Shown here: piece after piece, positions 25,584 to 33,774 of the stretch
How the letters are laid out: each line of letters opens with the position of its first letter
How positions within the stretch are numbered: position 1 is the first letter of the stretch
Origin: Diplocloster hominis
GTDB taxonomy: Bacteria; Bacillota; Clostridia; Lachnospirales; Lachnospiraceae
Assembly (NCBI RefSeq): GCF_032380655.1
Contig: NZ_JAWDIY010000013.1
Span: 62,001 to 126,000, forward strand
DNA length: 64,000 nt
Reading direction: 5' to 3'
Program-made: the position numbers and the translations under genes
The notes under the pieces: generated by a model
The model's input: the letters and a program-made list of their open reading frames with translations, nothing else
Database searches by the model: none
Told to the model about the DNA's origin: nothing

Positions 25584-26981
25584 TTATTCTATATCTGTTT
25601 TTTGAGCATCTTCCGGCCTTTCGGTTATTATTCCGCGGCAACGGTCCCCATGCGCACATTCAGATGCATAATTGAATGTTTGCTCACCAGAGTGAAAAAC
25701 ATCAGAACGACTCCGCATACACCGGGAATCTGAAGGGAAATCCTGTTCCGATGGAGTCCCGGACCTGGTCGGACATGCCGGAGGGCACGCAGGCATGGTC
25801 GGACATATAGAACTGGCCGGACGTGTAGGGCATGCCGGACACGAAGGTATGCCCGAACACGGAGGGACGATCGGGCAGGGAGGCTTAGGCGGGCAGGGAG
25901 GTACCGGCGGACAGGGAGGCTTAGGCGGGCACGGTGGTTCAGGCGGACACGGAGGCTTAGGCGGGCAGGGAGGCACCGGCGGCAGCGGAGGTACAGGCGG
26001 GCGCGGCGGCAGCGGAGGTACCGGAGGCTTAGGCGGTACCGGAGGCGCGGGATGAGGGGGATAGATGATATCCCGGATCCAGTCGAAGGCCGCATAGACA
26101 CCCTTGGCATAGAGCGAATTTACAAACAGATCATATACCTCCGGCATCGCGGTTTTCAGGTACTCAAGCTTATCCAGTGTGTCGCTGTATCTGGCGGTAA
26201 CTTTTTTGTATAGTCTGCAGTTGCTTTTATTCACCTTTTGTACGGTACCGGCCTGGAGTTTATTCCGGGAGGCGGGCTGGTCGGAATGGGGCCTGGTAAA
26301 CCGGATATCCACCCGGTTTCCTCTTACCTTGTATTCTCGTCTCCGGTAGCCGGTTTCGATCAGGCCGCCGACAAACGAGGAACACATTTGGGCGTTGGGG
26401 AATTCGATCGAGGCGTCCATAGTCAGCGTTCTTAGTTTAGAAAACTGGCCCAGTTTAAAGGCTGTCAGCCACCAGTGCGTGGCCTCCCTTCTTAACAGCA
26501 CGCGTCCCTTCCTGCGCAGGACGAAGGAGAGAGGCAGAAATTCACTGTCCTGGATGTTCTCATAGAAAGTACCCTGGAACCGTTCGGTGTCCAGATCCTG
26601 AAGAGAGGTATTGTATATTCCGATTTCTGCGCCTGTGGTGATGCCGTATTGGCCTTTCCACAGTTCGATCAGCCATCGTTTTCCGCCGTATGAAAAAGTG
26701 ATCGGTTCCGCATCGAATATCATATTAAAAAAGGGTGCGCCTTCATCGTATAGCCGGCAGTACCCGACTTCTCTCTGCCAGCAGTCCATACGTGAGTAAA
26801 AGTAGTCATCCTGTAGGTGATAGGCAAACCCGGAATCTTTCAGATCGTTGTTTAACGCGTTTTGCTGCTGCGTTTTGTTGGGATTAGGGCGGAAATGTCT
26901 GGTCCGTATCAGCCATACGATCCCAAAGATAAGGATGAGCGCCAGCAAAATACACGAAATTACTATTATTACAGTTGTCAT
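25584..26981 (-). CDS. DUF4474 protein with Pro/Cys-rich repeat tail
   Basis: Protein of 465 residues in three parts. The first 26 residues are one membrane segment (VIIVISCILLALILIFGIVWLI) with a short N-terminus. Residues about 40-260 are a DUF4474 domain (LKDSGFAYHLQDDYFYSRMD, then YGGKRWLIELWKGQYGITTG), whose function is not known. From about 305 to 385 it is built of PPCPPKP-type repeats, then a Cys/Pro tail (PSCPACPTRP) and a polar end. The tail suggests an exposed, possibly disulfide- or metal-linked polyproline rod. It converges on the importer operon and diverges from the sensor kinase. No catalytic motif was recognised. Confidence 0.8.
   Translation of the reverse strand: MTTVIIVISCILLALILIFGIVWLIRTRHFRPNPNKTQQQNALNNDLKDSGFAYHLQDDYFYSRMDCWQREVGYCRLYDEGAPFFNMIFDAEPITFSYGGKRWLIELWKGQYGITTGAEIGIYNTSLQDLDTERFQGTFYENIQDSEFLPLSFVLRRKGRVLLRREATHWWLTAFKLGQFSKLRTLTMDASIEFPNAQMCSSFVGGLIETGYRRREYKVRGNRVDIRFTRPHSDQPASRNKLQAGTVQKVNKSNCRLYKKVTARYSDTLDKLEYLKTAMPEVYDLFVNSLYAKGVYAAFDWIRDIIYPPHPAPPVPPKPPVPPLPPRPPVPPLPPVPPCPPKPPCPPEPPCPPKPPCPPVPPCPPKPPCPIVPPCSGIPSCPACPTRPASSICPTMPACPPACPTRSGTPSEQDFPSDSRCMRSRSDVFHSGEQTFNYASECAHGDRCRGIITERPEDAQKTDIE
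25855..26052 (-). repeat. Short tandem repeats encoding PPCPPKP
   Basis: Degenerate 12- and 18-base units (seen on the + strand as GGCGGGCAGGGAGG and variants) encode alternating PPVPP, PPCPPKP and PPLPP blocks. The GGN-rich + strand reads as a Gly-rich open frame, which is only the shadow of the repeat. Confidence 0.8.
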
Positions 26982-27140
26982 AGAGCTTCCTAACTTTCTT
27001 TTTATTATATTGTATTAGGTTCGTGACAGCCTGTGAATAAATGTTTAAAAATCGCTGGATTTCACGGCCTGACAGGCAGCTGGTCTGATCTGGCAGGCAG
27101 AGGGGCTAATCCCCACTATACGCACCGAAACAAATTGTGC

Positions 27141-27146
27141 TATAAT
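27141..27146 (+). promoter_or_regulatory. Extended -10 promoter for the YesMN locus
   Basis: TATAAT preceded by TGC (extended -10) lies 60 bases before the histidine kinase start. No good -35 is visible. The rest of the 225-base gap between the DUF4474 gene and the kinase shows nothing else clear. Confidence 0.5.
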
Positions 27147-27206
27147 GTCGATAACCGTCGAAGGGACAAAGCGGAATAAAAGTCCCCTATCTGAGGAAAA
27201 TAAGAG

Positions 27207-28922
27207 ATGTATATAAAATTCAAATACAAACTAATGCTGGTCCTCTGCGCAATCCTTGCGATCGCCGTGACGATCACCTCCGCCATCTGGTACACGAATT
27301 CCAGATCCATGGTGGTGGAGACCATGTTCCAGTCCATGAACGTACTGTTAGATGAGAGAGCAAGGGAGCTGGAAAGCCTCTTAAAAAATATCAGCAGCCA
27401 GACCAGAACCCTTACCTATAATAACAGTACGGTAGACCGCTATATCCATAACCGCTGGGAAAATGAATACCTGAACAATCAGGCCCGGAATAAGCTGGAT
27501 GAAAACATCAACAGTATCTATGTGAACAATACGGTGATCCAGTCCATCGCCATCGGTAATTTCAAGGGAGATCTGGTCTATCGTGGCAACAAGTTCGACT
27601 ATGCATTTGTAAAAGAAAACAGGCTGGATGAAATGCTGCCCCCGGACTCATCGGATGTGCTGGTATTTGCCCATGGAGATTCCAGCTATTCCCCGGAAGA
27701 TATCATGCTGTACCGGAACATCCTTTACTATGGTAAACGGATTGGTTTCTGCCTGGTGAACCTGAACCGCACGGATATCAATGATATTTTCGATGATGTA
27801 TTTCCCGGCAGCACAGCGATCCGGGTGCGTACCAAGGGGGATTCCTATCTCTACACTTCCTCCGGTTACGCGGCTGTGGAGAAAAGCCCGGAGATGTCCG
27901 CGCAGTTTGATGATATCGAAAAGGACAGGGAGGACAGCCACCGGATCATAAGAGACGGGGATAACAGTGAGTGGCTGGCGATGAGCCAGCAGCTGTTCGC
28001 GGACGAGATCGCGATCACGATTGCCATCCCTATGGATAACCTGTTGTCCGATATCCGGAGCAAATTCCAGAATATTTTTGTTATCACACTGCTGATGATG
28101 GGAATCATGCTCTGTGTCATCAGTATCCTTTCCAGGTGGATCAGCCGTAATGTGGATTCCCTGACCACAGCCCTGCAGAACTTCAGCGGGGGGACTCTGG
28201 ATACGAAGGTAGAGCTGAACAGCCGGGACGAGTTCGGAAAGGTGGCGGAGGCGTTCAATCTGATGACCGGGGATATCCGTCAGCTGATGGAAGATATCAA
28301 AACCAAAGAAAAAGAAAAGACAGCGCTGGAGATCCGTTCCCTCCAGGGACAGATTAATATGCATTTCCTGTTTAACACCCTGAATACCATCAAGAACCTG
28401 TGCTACGTGCAGCGGGTTACCAATGTCGAGCGTCTGGTGAACGCACTGATGGACCTGCTCCACGTGAGCATGGAGAACGGAAACGACTATGTAACCCTAC
28501 AGACCGAGCTGGATTATATCAACGATTATCTGGAAATATATAAATACAAATCCGTTCTGCCGGTTTCCTGTTATATGGACATTGAGCCGGGACTTGAGAA
28601 TGCCAGGATTCTGAAATTTATGATCCAGCCCATTGTGGAAAATGCCATCATTCACGGGATTGAAGAAAATGATGACAGTGAAGAAGGGTTGATCTACATC
28701 AAAGCGGCCCGCATCGATGAGATCATTGAAATAGATGTGATAGATAACGGGCAGGGATTTGATACCAGCAGGATTTCCACGTTCAACGGAATCGGCCTGT
28801 CCAACACGGATCAGCGCATTAAGATCCATTTCGGGGATGAGTACGGCATTGAGGTGGAGAGTACCGTCGGTGTATCTACTGTGGTCAAGGTAAGGATCCC
28901 CTATAAGGAGTGGGAAGAGTGA
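27207..28922 (+). CDS. YesM-type sensor histidine kinase
   Basis: Membrane kinase of 571 residues. Transmembrane helix 1 is at about 7-29, an extracellular Cache-like sensor domain at about 35-285, helix 2 at about 290-312 (IFVITLLMMGIMLCVISIL), then HAMP, the His_kinase dimerisation segment and an HATPase domain (IQPIVENAIIHGI; DNGQGFD; GIGLSN). The phospho-acceptor should be His386 in QINMHFLFNTLN; the family norm is PHFLYN, so Met replaces the usual Pro. The 4-bp stop/start overlap with the next gene marks a classic YesM-YesN pair. It presumably senses a sugar or a loaded binding protein and controls the downstream glycoside locus. Confidence 0.93.
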   Translation: MYIKFKYKLMLVLCAILAIAVTITSAIWYTNSRSMVVETMFQSMNVLLDERARELESLLKNISSQTRTLTYNNSTVDRYIHNRWENEYLNNQARNKLDENINSIYVNNTVIQSIAIGNFKGDLVYRGNKFDYAFVKENRLDEMLPPDSSDVLVFAHGDSSYSPEDIMLYRNILYYGKRIGFCLVNLNRTDINDIFDDVFPGSTAIRVRTKGDSYLYTSSGYAAVEKSPEMSAQFDDIEKDREDSHRIIRDGDNSEWLAMSQQLFADEIAITIAIPMDNLLSDIRSKFQNIFVITLLMMGIMLCVISILSRWISRNVDSLTTALQNFSGGTLDTKVELNSRDEFGKVAEAFNLMTGDIRQLMEDIKTKEKEKTALEIRSLQGQINMHFLFNTLNTIKNLCYVQRVTNVERLVNALMDLLHVSMENGNDYVTLQTELDYINDYLEIYKYKSVLPVSCYMDIEPGLENARILKFMIQPIVENAIIHGIEENDDSEEGLIYIKAARIDEIIEIDVIDNGQGFDTSRISTFNGIGLSNTDQRIKIHFGDEYGIEVESTVGVSTVVKVRIPYKEWEE

Positions 28923-30556
28923 TAAATATAGTAATCGTGGACGATGATGTTCTGGCGCTGACGAAATTAAAAAGCCTGATTAATCTGAAAAATACAAAGG
29001 TGTCCGGCGAATATACCCAGCCGGAGGACGCCCTTTCTCATATCCGGAAGCATAGGACGGATATCCTGCTGACGGATATGCGGATGCCGAAGATTGACGG
29101 GATCGAGCTGATCCGCCGGGCCAGGGAGCTGAATCCGGCGATCCAGGTGATCGCCATCAGCAGTTATAAGGACTTTGATTATGTCAAAGAGAGCTTCAAA
29201 GAGGGCAGCCTGGACTATATCCTGAAACATATGCTTACCGAGGAAACTCTGACCCAGGCCCTGCTGCAGGCCTGCGGGAAGATCCGTCAGAAACGCTCAG
29301 AGGAAAACAGGCAGGATTCCAGGGAAATCCTCCAGGAAAGCAGGGAGGCGTTAAGAAGTAAGATCTTTACTAAGCTTCTGCGGGGGGAGACGGGGGCAAA
29401 GGAAGCTGCGGACAAATTCCGGAGACATGGGATACCCTTTGACTTGAGCAGCGCTTCCGTTCTGGTCTGTGAGATCGATGATTACCAGACTGTGACGGAA
29501 CGTTTTGGAGAAGAGGACAAACGGATCTTCCTGAACGCCCTGTGGGATATCATGGAAAAGGTGGTCCAAAAAGCGCCGGAAAAGGAGATCCTGTCCATAC
29601 AGGAGGGACGCTATGCCATCATCCTGTCTTTTACGGATGTGAAGAGCCAGCTCTATATCCTGTCCAGAACCCAGGAATACGCGAAACGGCTCAATGAGAA
29701 TATTCAGAAACTGATGAATATCCAGGTGTCCGTCGGGATGGGCAGTGCGTGCAGCTCCATGGAGGATCTGGTCAGATCCTACCACAAGTGCCTGAAAATG
29801 CTGGAAAACAAATTTTTTGAGGGCAAGGGCCAGGTCTACAGCGGCTATGACCAGGGAACCGGCGGGGCCAGAAAATTATCAGGGACCACAGACAGCTCCG
29901 CTGGATTCGACCGGGACCAGATCCTGAAAAAGCTGGCGGAGGCGGATGAAAGCTACAGGGAAGATCTGAACAGCCTGTTTGAGCATTATAAAGAAATAAA
30001 ACTGCCGATACGGATCGTTGAACTGTCCATCGTGGAGCTGCTGAATCTGGGCTATTCCGTTATTAAGGAAAAACAACTGGGAGAACCGGCGCCGGATCAG
30101 AGCTTTCCGGTGCTGTACCAGAAGATCAAAAAGACGGAGACGGTGGATGAGATCAAGGAAGTCCTGATGGATTTTTATGGGGATATTGTCCTGCGGGCTG
30201 CGAGACAGAGCCAGGCCCTTGATGAGAATTATTCGAAATACACGGCAAAGGCCGTCCGGTATATCCATCAGCACTATATGGAACCTATTTCCCAGCAGGA
30301 TGTGGCCGAGGAGCTGGGAATCCACTACGCCTATCTAAGTAAGATCTTCCGGGAAGATACCGGTTGTAATTTTACAGAATACCTGAACCGGATACGGATT
30401 GAAAAGGCAAAACAGCTCATCGCGGCCCAGGAATATAAAATAAAAGAGATCTATTCCAGGGTGGGATACAACCAATACAACTACTTTTTTAAGGTATTTA
30501 AACAGCAGACCGGGTGCACACCGTCCGACTACGAAGAACAGATATTAAAAAAGTAG
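28919..30556 (+). CDS. YesN-type response regulator with AraC output
   Basis: Response regulator of 545 residues, partner of the preceding kinase. The receiver domain occupies residues 1-120 (acidic pocket VDDD, phospho-acceptor Asp in LLTDMRMPKIDGIEL, switch Ser in AISSYKDF, Lys in ILKHML). A GGDEF-like linker occupies the middle, and the AraC helix-turn-helix the last 100 residues (ISQQDVAEELGIHYAYLSKI; YNQYNYFFKVFKQQTGCTPSDY). GTG 28919 is chosen because AAGGAG ends eight bases earlier and it gives a GTGA overlap with the kinase stop. A terminator follows at 30573-30603, so sensor genes and importer are probably separate transcripts. Confidence 0.93.
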   Translation: MINIVIVDDDVLALTKLKSLINLKNTKVSGEYTQPEDALSHIRKHRTDILLTDMRMPKIDGIELIRRARELNPAIQVIAISSYKDFDYVKESFKEGSLDYILKHMLTEETLTQALLQACGKIRQKRSEENRQDSREILQESREALRSKIFTKLLRGETGAKEAADKFRRHGIPFDLSSASVLVCEIDDYQTVTERFGEEDKRIFLNALWDIMEKVVQKAPEKEILSIQEGRYAIILSFTDVKSQLYILSRTQEYAKRLNENIQKLMNIQVSVGMGSACSSMEDLVRSYHKCLKMLENKFFEGKGQVYSGYDQGTGGARKLSGTTDSSAGFDRDQILKKLAEADESYREDLNSLFEHYKEIKLPIRIVELSIVELLNLGYSVIKEKQLGEPAPDQSFPVLYQKIKKTETVDEIKEVLMDFYGDIVLRAARQSQALDENYSKYTAKAVRYIHQHYMEPISQQDVAEELGIHYAYLSKIFREDTGCNFTEYLNRIRIEKAKQLIAAQEYKIKEIYSRVGYNQYNYFFKVFKQQTGCTPSDYEEQILKK

Positions 30557-30572
30557 TGTATTTATTAAAAAA

Positions 30573-30603
30573 ATGGAGTCTGCAAAGAGGCTCCGTTTTT
30601 TTA
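30573..30603 (+). terminator. Terminator after the YesMN pair
   Basis: GGAGTCT and AGGCTCC pair (one wobble) around GCAAAG, followed by GTTTTTTTAT. It sits between the response regulator and the sugar-binding protein gene. Confidence 0.8.
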
Positions 30604-30645
30604 TAATAAGATCAACAAGTACACAAGAAGGGAAGGAATAGAAGT

Positions 30646-31980
30646 ATGAAAAACAGTTGGAATCGTCCGTCGGACAATCAGGGATGCAAAAAAAGCACAG
30701 GAAAATGGAAAAGGCTGACCGCCCTGGGAATGGGGGTTATGCTGTTAGCCGGAGCGCTGGCAGGCTGCGGCAGCCCGAAAGAAGAAAAACAGCCGGAAGC
30801 GGCAGGTGATACCGCGGTCCAGGAAACCGCAAAAGCGGGAGGAGAGAAAATACAGCTTAGGTATGCCACCGGTGACTCCGGACCGGCCGTTACCGTGCAG
30901 GAACAGATCGTAAAAGCATTTAACGAATCCCAGGACCAGATCGAGGTGAAGTTAGAGACCTACGGAACGGCATTTGATCAGAAACTGGCGGCGGCCATCG
31001 GTTCTGACAACGCGCCGGACATCGTGAAAATGTGGAATTTCCCGGCGTACTACGAAAGCCTGGTACCACTGCAGGATAAGATCGACAGCCTGGAGGACAA
31101 GGACGACTTCTACGCGACCTTATTCAACTACGCGGACATGAACGGAAATATCTACGGTATGCCGATCGGATTCTCCACCAGAGCCATCTATTATAACAAA
31201 GACTTAACGGATGCGGCAGGAGTTACCATCAGCGAAGACTGGACGATGGAGGATCTCAAAGCGGCGGCAGCGGCCACCACAAAAGACGGGGCCACCGGTT
31301 TATACTTCTACTACAACCCAGACCCCTATGCGTTAGAATCCATGCTCTGGTCCAACGGCGGGGAGTGGCTTGATGATTCCGGTAAGCCTGTGATCAACAG
31401 CGAGGCCAACAAGGAGACACTGCAGTTTTTACACGATATGATCTACAAAGATAAAATAGCCTATACCGGAAACAGAAATGATGATTTCGGCCAGGCGATG
31501 GGTTCCGGGAATTACGCATTCGGCGAGATGGGTAAATGGTTCGTCTCCGCCATAAATGACGCCGGAATCAACTTAGGGATCACCACGATGCCCAAATTCG
31601 AGGGCGGAGAGAGCATGAGCGTGGTTCACGCCTCCTTCCTGTCCGTGACTAACGGCTCCAAGAATCAGGATGCAGCCTGGGAATTTATCAAATATTACAC
31701 CAACTATGAATCAGTAAAAACTCTGTGCGAAATCGAAATGCCGGTCCGCGAATCTGTCGCCAAAGACACCGGTTTACTGGATGACCCTCAGATGGCGCCG
31801 TTCTATACGATGCTGGAGCGCTCTGAAGCCAAGAGACCTTCTCTTGTAAAATCCGCTCAATGGCCGGAAGTGAACTCCGAGATTGATGCCGGACTGGAAG
31901 CGATCTTCGCTCAGGAAGATGCGGATGTAGCCGCAGTTCTGGATGAAGTACAGACCAAGGTGGAAGCCATTATCCAATAA
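30646..31980 (+). CDS. Oligosaccharide-binding lipoprotein (MalE-like, family 1)
   Basis: Binding protein of 444 residues. The basic N-terminus and hydrophobic segment end in lipobox LAGCGS, followed by a family 1 extracellular solute-binding domain: VQEQIVKAFNESQDQIEVKL, SDNAPDIVKMWNFPAYYESL, GNIYGMPIGFSTRAIYYNKDL and WEFIKYYTNYESV. This class feeds MalFG-type permeases with di- and oligosaccharides or glycosides. The permease genes follow after a 71-base gap holding a strong stem-loop. The ATPase (MsmK-like) is not encoded here and is probably shared with other importers, the usual arrangement in Firmicutes. Confidence 0.93.
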   Translation: MKNSWNRPSDNQGCKKSTGKWKRLTALGMGVMLLAGALAGCGSPKEEKQPEAAGDTAVQETAKAGGEKIQLRYATGDSGPAVTVQEQIVKAFNESQDQIEVKLETYGTAFDQKLAAAIGSDNAPDIVKMWNFPAYYESLVPLQDKIDSLEDKDDFYATLFNYADMNGNIYGMPIGFSTRAIYYNKDLTDAAGVTISEDWTMEDLKAAAAATTKDGATGLYFYYNPDPYALESMLWSNGGEWLDDSGKPVINSEANKETLQFLHDMIYKDKIAYTGNRNDDFGQAMGSGNYAFGEMGKWFVSAINDAGINLGITTMPKFEGGESMSVVHASFLSVTNGSKNQDAAWEFIKYYTNYESVKTLCEIEMPVRESVAKDTGLLDDPQMAPFYTMLERSEAKRPSLVKSAQWPEVNSEIDAGLEAIFAQEDADVAAVLDEVQTKVEAIIQ

Positions 31981-31993
31981 CGAAACTTGACAG

Positions 31994-32031
31994 AGGGTTG
32001 TCGTATCTAAGACAGATACGGCAGCCCTTTT
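31994..32031 (+). terminator. Stem-loop between binding-protein and permease genes (attenuator-like)
   Basis: AGGGTTGTCGTATCT (31994-32008) pairs with AGATACGGCAGCCCT (32014-32028), 15 bp with two wobbles, followed by TTT. It lies within one operon, so it probably allows partial read-through and protects the binding-protein mRNA end. Confidence 0.75.
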
Positions 32032-32051
32032 ATAAAGGGGAAATATATATT

Positions 32052-32924
32052 ATGAAGTTAAAAGGAAAGAAAAAAATCATACCATATCTGTTCATCTCTC
32101 CGTGGATCGTGGGATTCCTGGTATTTACCCTGTTCCCGCTGGCCTTTTCCCTGTTCATGAGCCTGTTTGACTGGAAAATCACAGGGACCCGGGAGTTCAT
32201 CGGAATCGCCAACTACCTGAAAATGTTCCAGGATTCGAATTTCTATCATTCCCTGGGCGTCACGTTCAAATATGCGGCCATGCTGGTACCCATCAATGTG
32301 GGTATTGCGCTCTTGCTGGCCGCCCTGGTCAATGTGATCAAAAAGGGGGCCGGGTTCTTCAAAACGGTATTCTACATCCCGACGATCATCTCCGGTGTGG
32401 CGCTGGCGCTGATCTGGTCCTGGATTCTGAAGGACAATGGGATTATGAACCAGCTGTTAAATGCGGTCGGGCTTCCTTCCGTGCCCTGGCTTCGAAGCCC
32501 GGATGCCGCTATGTGGGCGGTGGTCCTGACTACCATCTGGGCCCAGGGCTCCATGATGTTAGTATTCCTGACCGGGTTAAAAGAGATTCCTGTTTCGGTG
32601 ACGGAGGCGGCTATGATCGACGGGGCCAGCGGATGGAAGAAATTTACCAGGATTACGCTGCCGTTAATCAGTCCCACCATCGTCTATAACCTGATTATGG
32701 CGATCATCGCTTCGTTCCAGCAGCTGACCGTGGTGATGAACCTGACTGCCGGAGGCCCCAGCAAGTCCACATACATATATTCCCTCTATGTATACGAGAA
32801 CGCTTTTAAAAAATTCCAGTTGGGATACGCTGCGTCCAATGCCTGGGTAATGTTCCTGGTTGTGCTGGCTTTGACCGTCGCCGTGCTGTTCATTTCTAAA
32901 AAATGGACGTATTACGAAGTGTAG
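32052..32924 (+). CDS. Sugar ABC transporter permease, MalF/UgpA type
   Basis: Membrane protein of 290 residues with six hydrophobic helices. The ATPase-docking EAA loop reads EAAMIDGASGWKKFTRITLPLI, the hallmark of this family. ATG 32052 is chosen because AAAGGGGA lies ten bases upstream; an in-frame upstream start would fall inside the stem-loop. It pairs with the next gene to form the pore. Confidence 0.93.
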   Translation: MKLKGKKKIIPYLFISPWIVGFLVFTLFPLAFSLFMSLFDWKITGTREFIGIANYLKMFQDSNFYHSLGVTFKYAAMLVPINVGIALLLAALVNVIKKGAGFFKTVFYIPTIISGVALALIWSWILKDNGIMNQLLNAVGLPSVPWLRSPDAAMWAVVLTTIWAQGSMMLVFLTGLKEIPVSVTEAAMIDGASGWKKFTRITLPLISPTIVYNLIMAIIASFQQLTVVMNLTAGGPSKSTYIYSLYVYENAFKKFQLGYAASNAWVMFLVVLALTVAVLFISKKWTYYEV

Positions 32925-32935
32925 GGGGAGTGGAA

Positions 32936-33760
32936 ATGGAGACGAAAATAAAAAAAACAGGTGTCTATGTAATATTGATTCTGCTGGCAGTCGTATTTTT
33001 ATTCCCGTTAATCTGGGCATTGCTGACGGCTGTTCGGAATCCGGCGGAACTGGGCCAGTATCCGATCCGCTTTATCCCGTCGGAATTCCATCTGGAAAAT
33101 TTTAAAGAAGCCTGGAATGCCCAGCCGTTTACCAGGTATCTCATAAACTCGCTGGTCGTAACCGTGCTGGCGGTGATCGGGATGACCCTTTCCAGCGCGC
33201 TGGTGGCCTATGGTTTTGCGAGATTTGATTTTAAAGGCAAAGGTTTCTTTTTCATACTGATGCTGTCAACCATGATGATCCCGTGGGATGTTCTGGTGAT
33301 TCCGCTCTACATGGAATACAATGCGTTCCACTGGCTGGATACGCTAAAGCCTCTGATCGTGCCGGCCTGGTTCGGGGGAGCGTTCTATATATTCCTGATG
33401 AGGCAGTTCCTGCGGGGGATTCCCAGGGACTTCGAAGAATCCGCCATTATAGACGGAGCGAATTACCGCCAGATCTTTACCCGGATCTTTCTGCCGCTGA
33501 TGAAGCCCCAGCTGGCCCTGTCCGCCATCATGTATATGATCGTGGTCTGGAACGATTATCTGGGGCCCCTGGTGTACATCTCGGATTCCGACAAATTTAC
33601 GCTGCCCATCGGATTATCCCTCTTTAAGGGCGCTTATACCACAGATTATACGTCTATCATGGCGATCACCGTGCTGATGACGCTGCCCACCATGATCGCG
33701 TTCTTCCTGGGACAGAAGCAGATTCTGAATAGTAATGTATCGGCCGGTATCAAAGGATAG
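32936..33760 (+). CDS. Sugar ABC transporter permease, MalG/UgpE type
   Basis: Second permease of 274 residues with about six transmembrane helices. The EAA loop is ESAIIDGANYRQIFTRIFLPLM. ATG 32936 follows GGGGGAG by five bases; an upstream in-frame ATG at 32903 would overlap the first permease and lacks a site. It is separated by 14 bases from the GH2-like gene, so glycoside breakdown is made with the importer. Confidence 0.93.
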   Translation: METKIKKTGVYVILILLAVVFLFPLIWALLTAVRNPAELGQYPIRFIPSEFHLENFKEAWNAQPFTRYLINSLVVTVLAVIGMTLSSALVAYGFARFDFKGKGFFFILMLSTMMIPWDVLVIPLYMEYNAFHWLDTLKPLIVPAWFGGAFYIFLMRQFLRGIPRDFEESAIIDGANYRQIFTRIFLPLMKPQLALSAIMYMIVVWNDYLGPLVYISDSDKFTLPIGLSLFKGAYTTDYTSIMAITVLMTLPTMIAFFLGQKQILNSNVSAGIKG

Positions 33761-33774
33761 GAGGGAGGAGAAGT

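Noticed and set aside
25795..26055. Collagen-like Gly-Gly-rich open frame on the + strand
   Set aside because: It is the antisense reading of the PPCPPKP repeats of the DUF4474 gene; no ribosome site and no plausible promoter.
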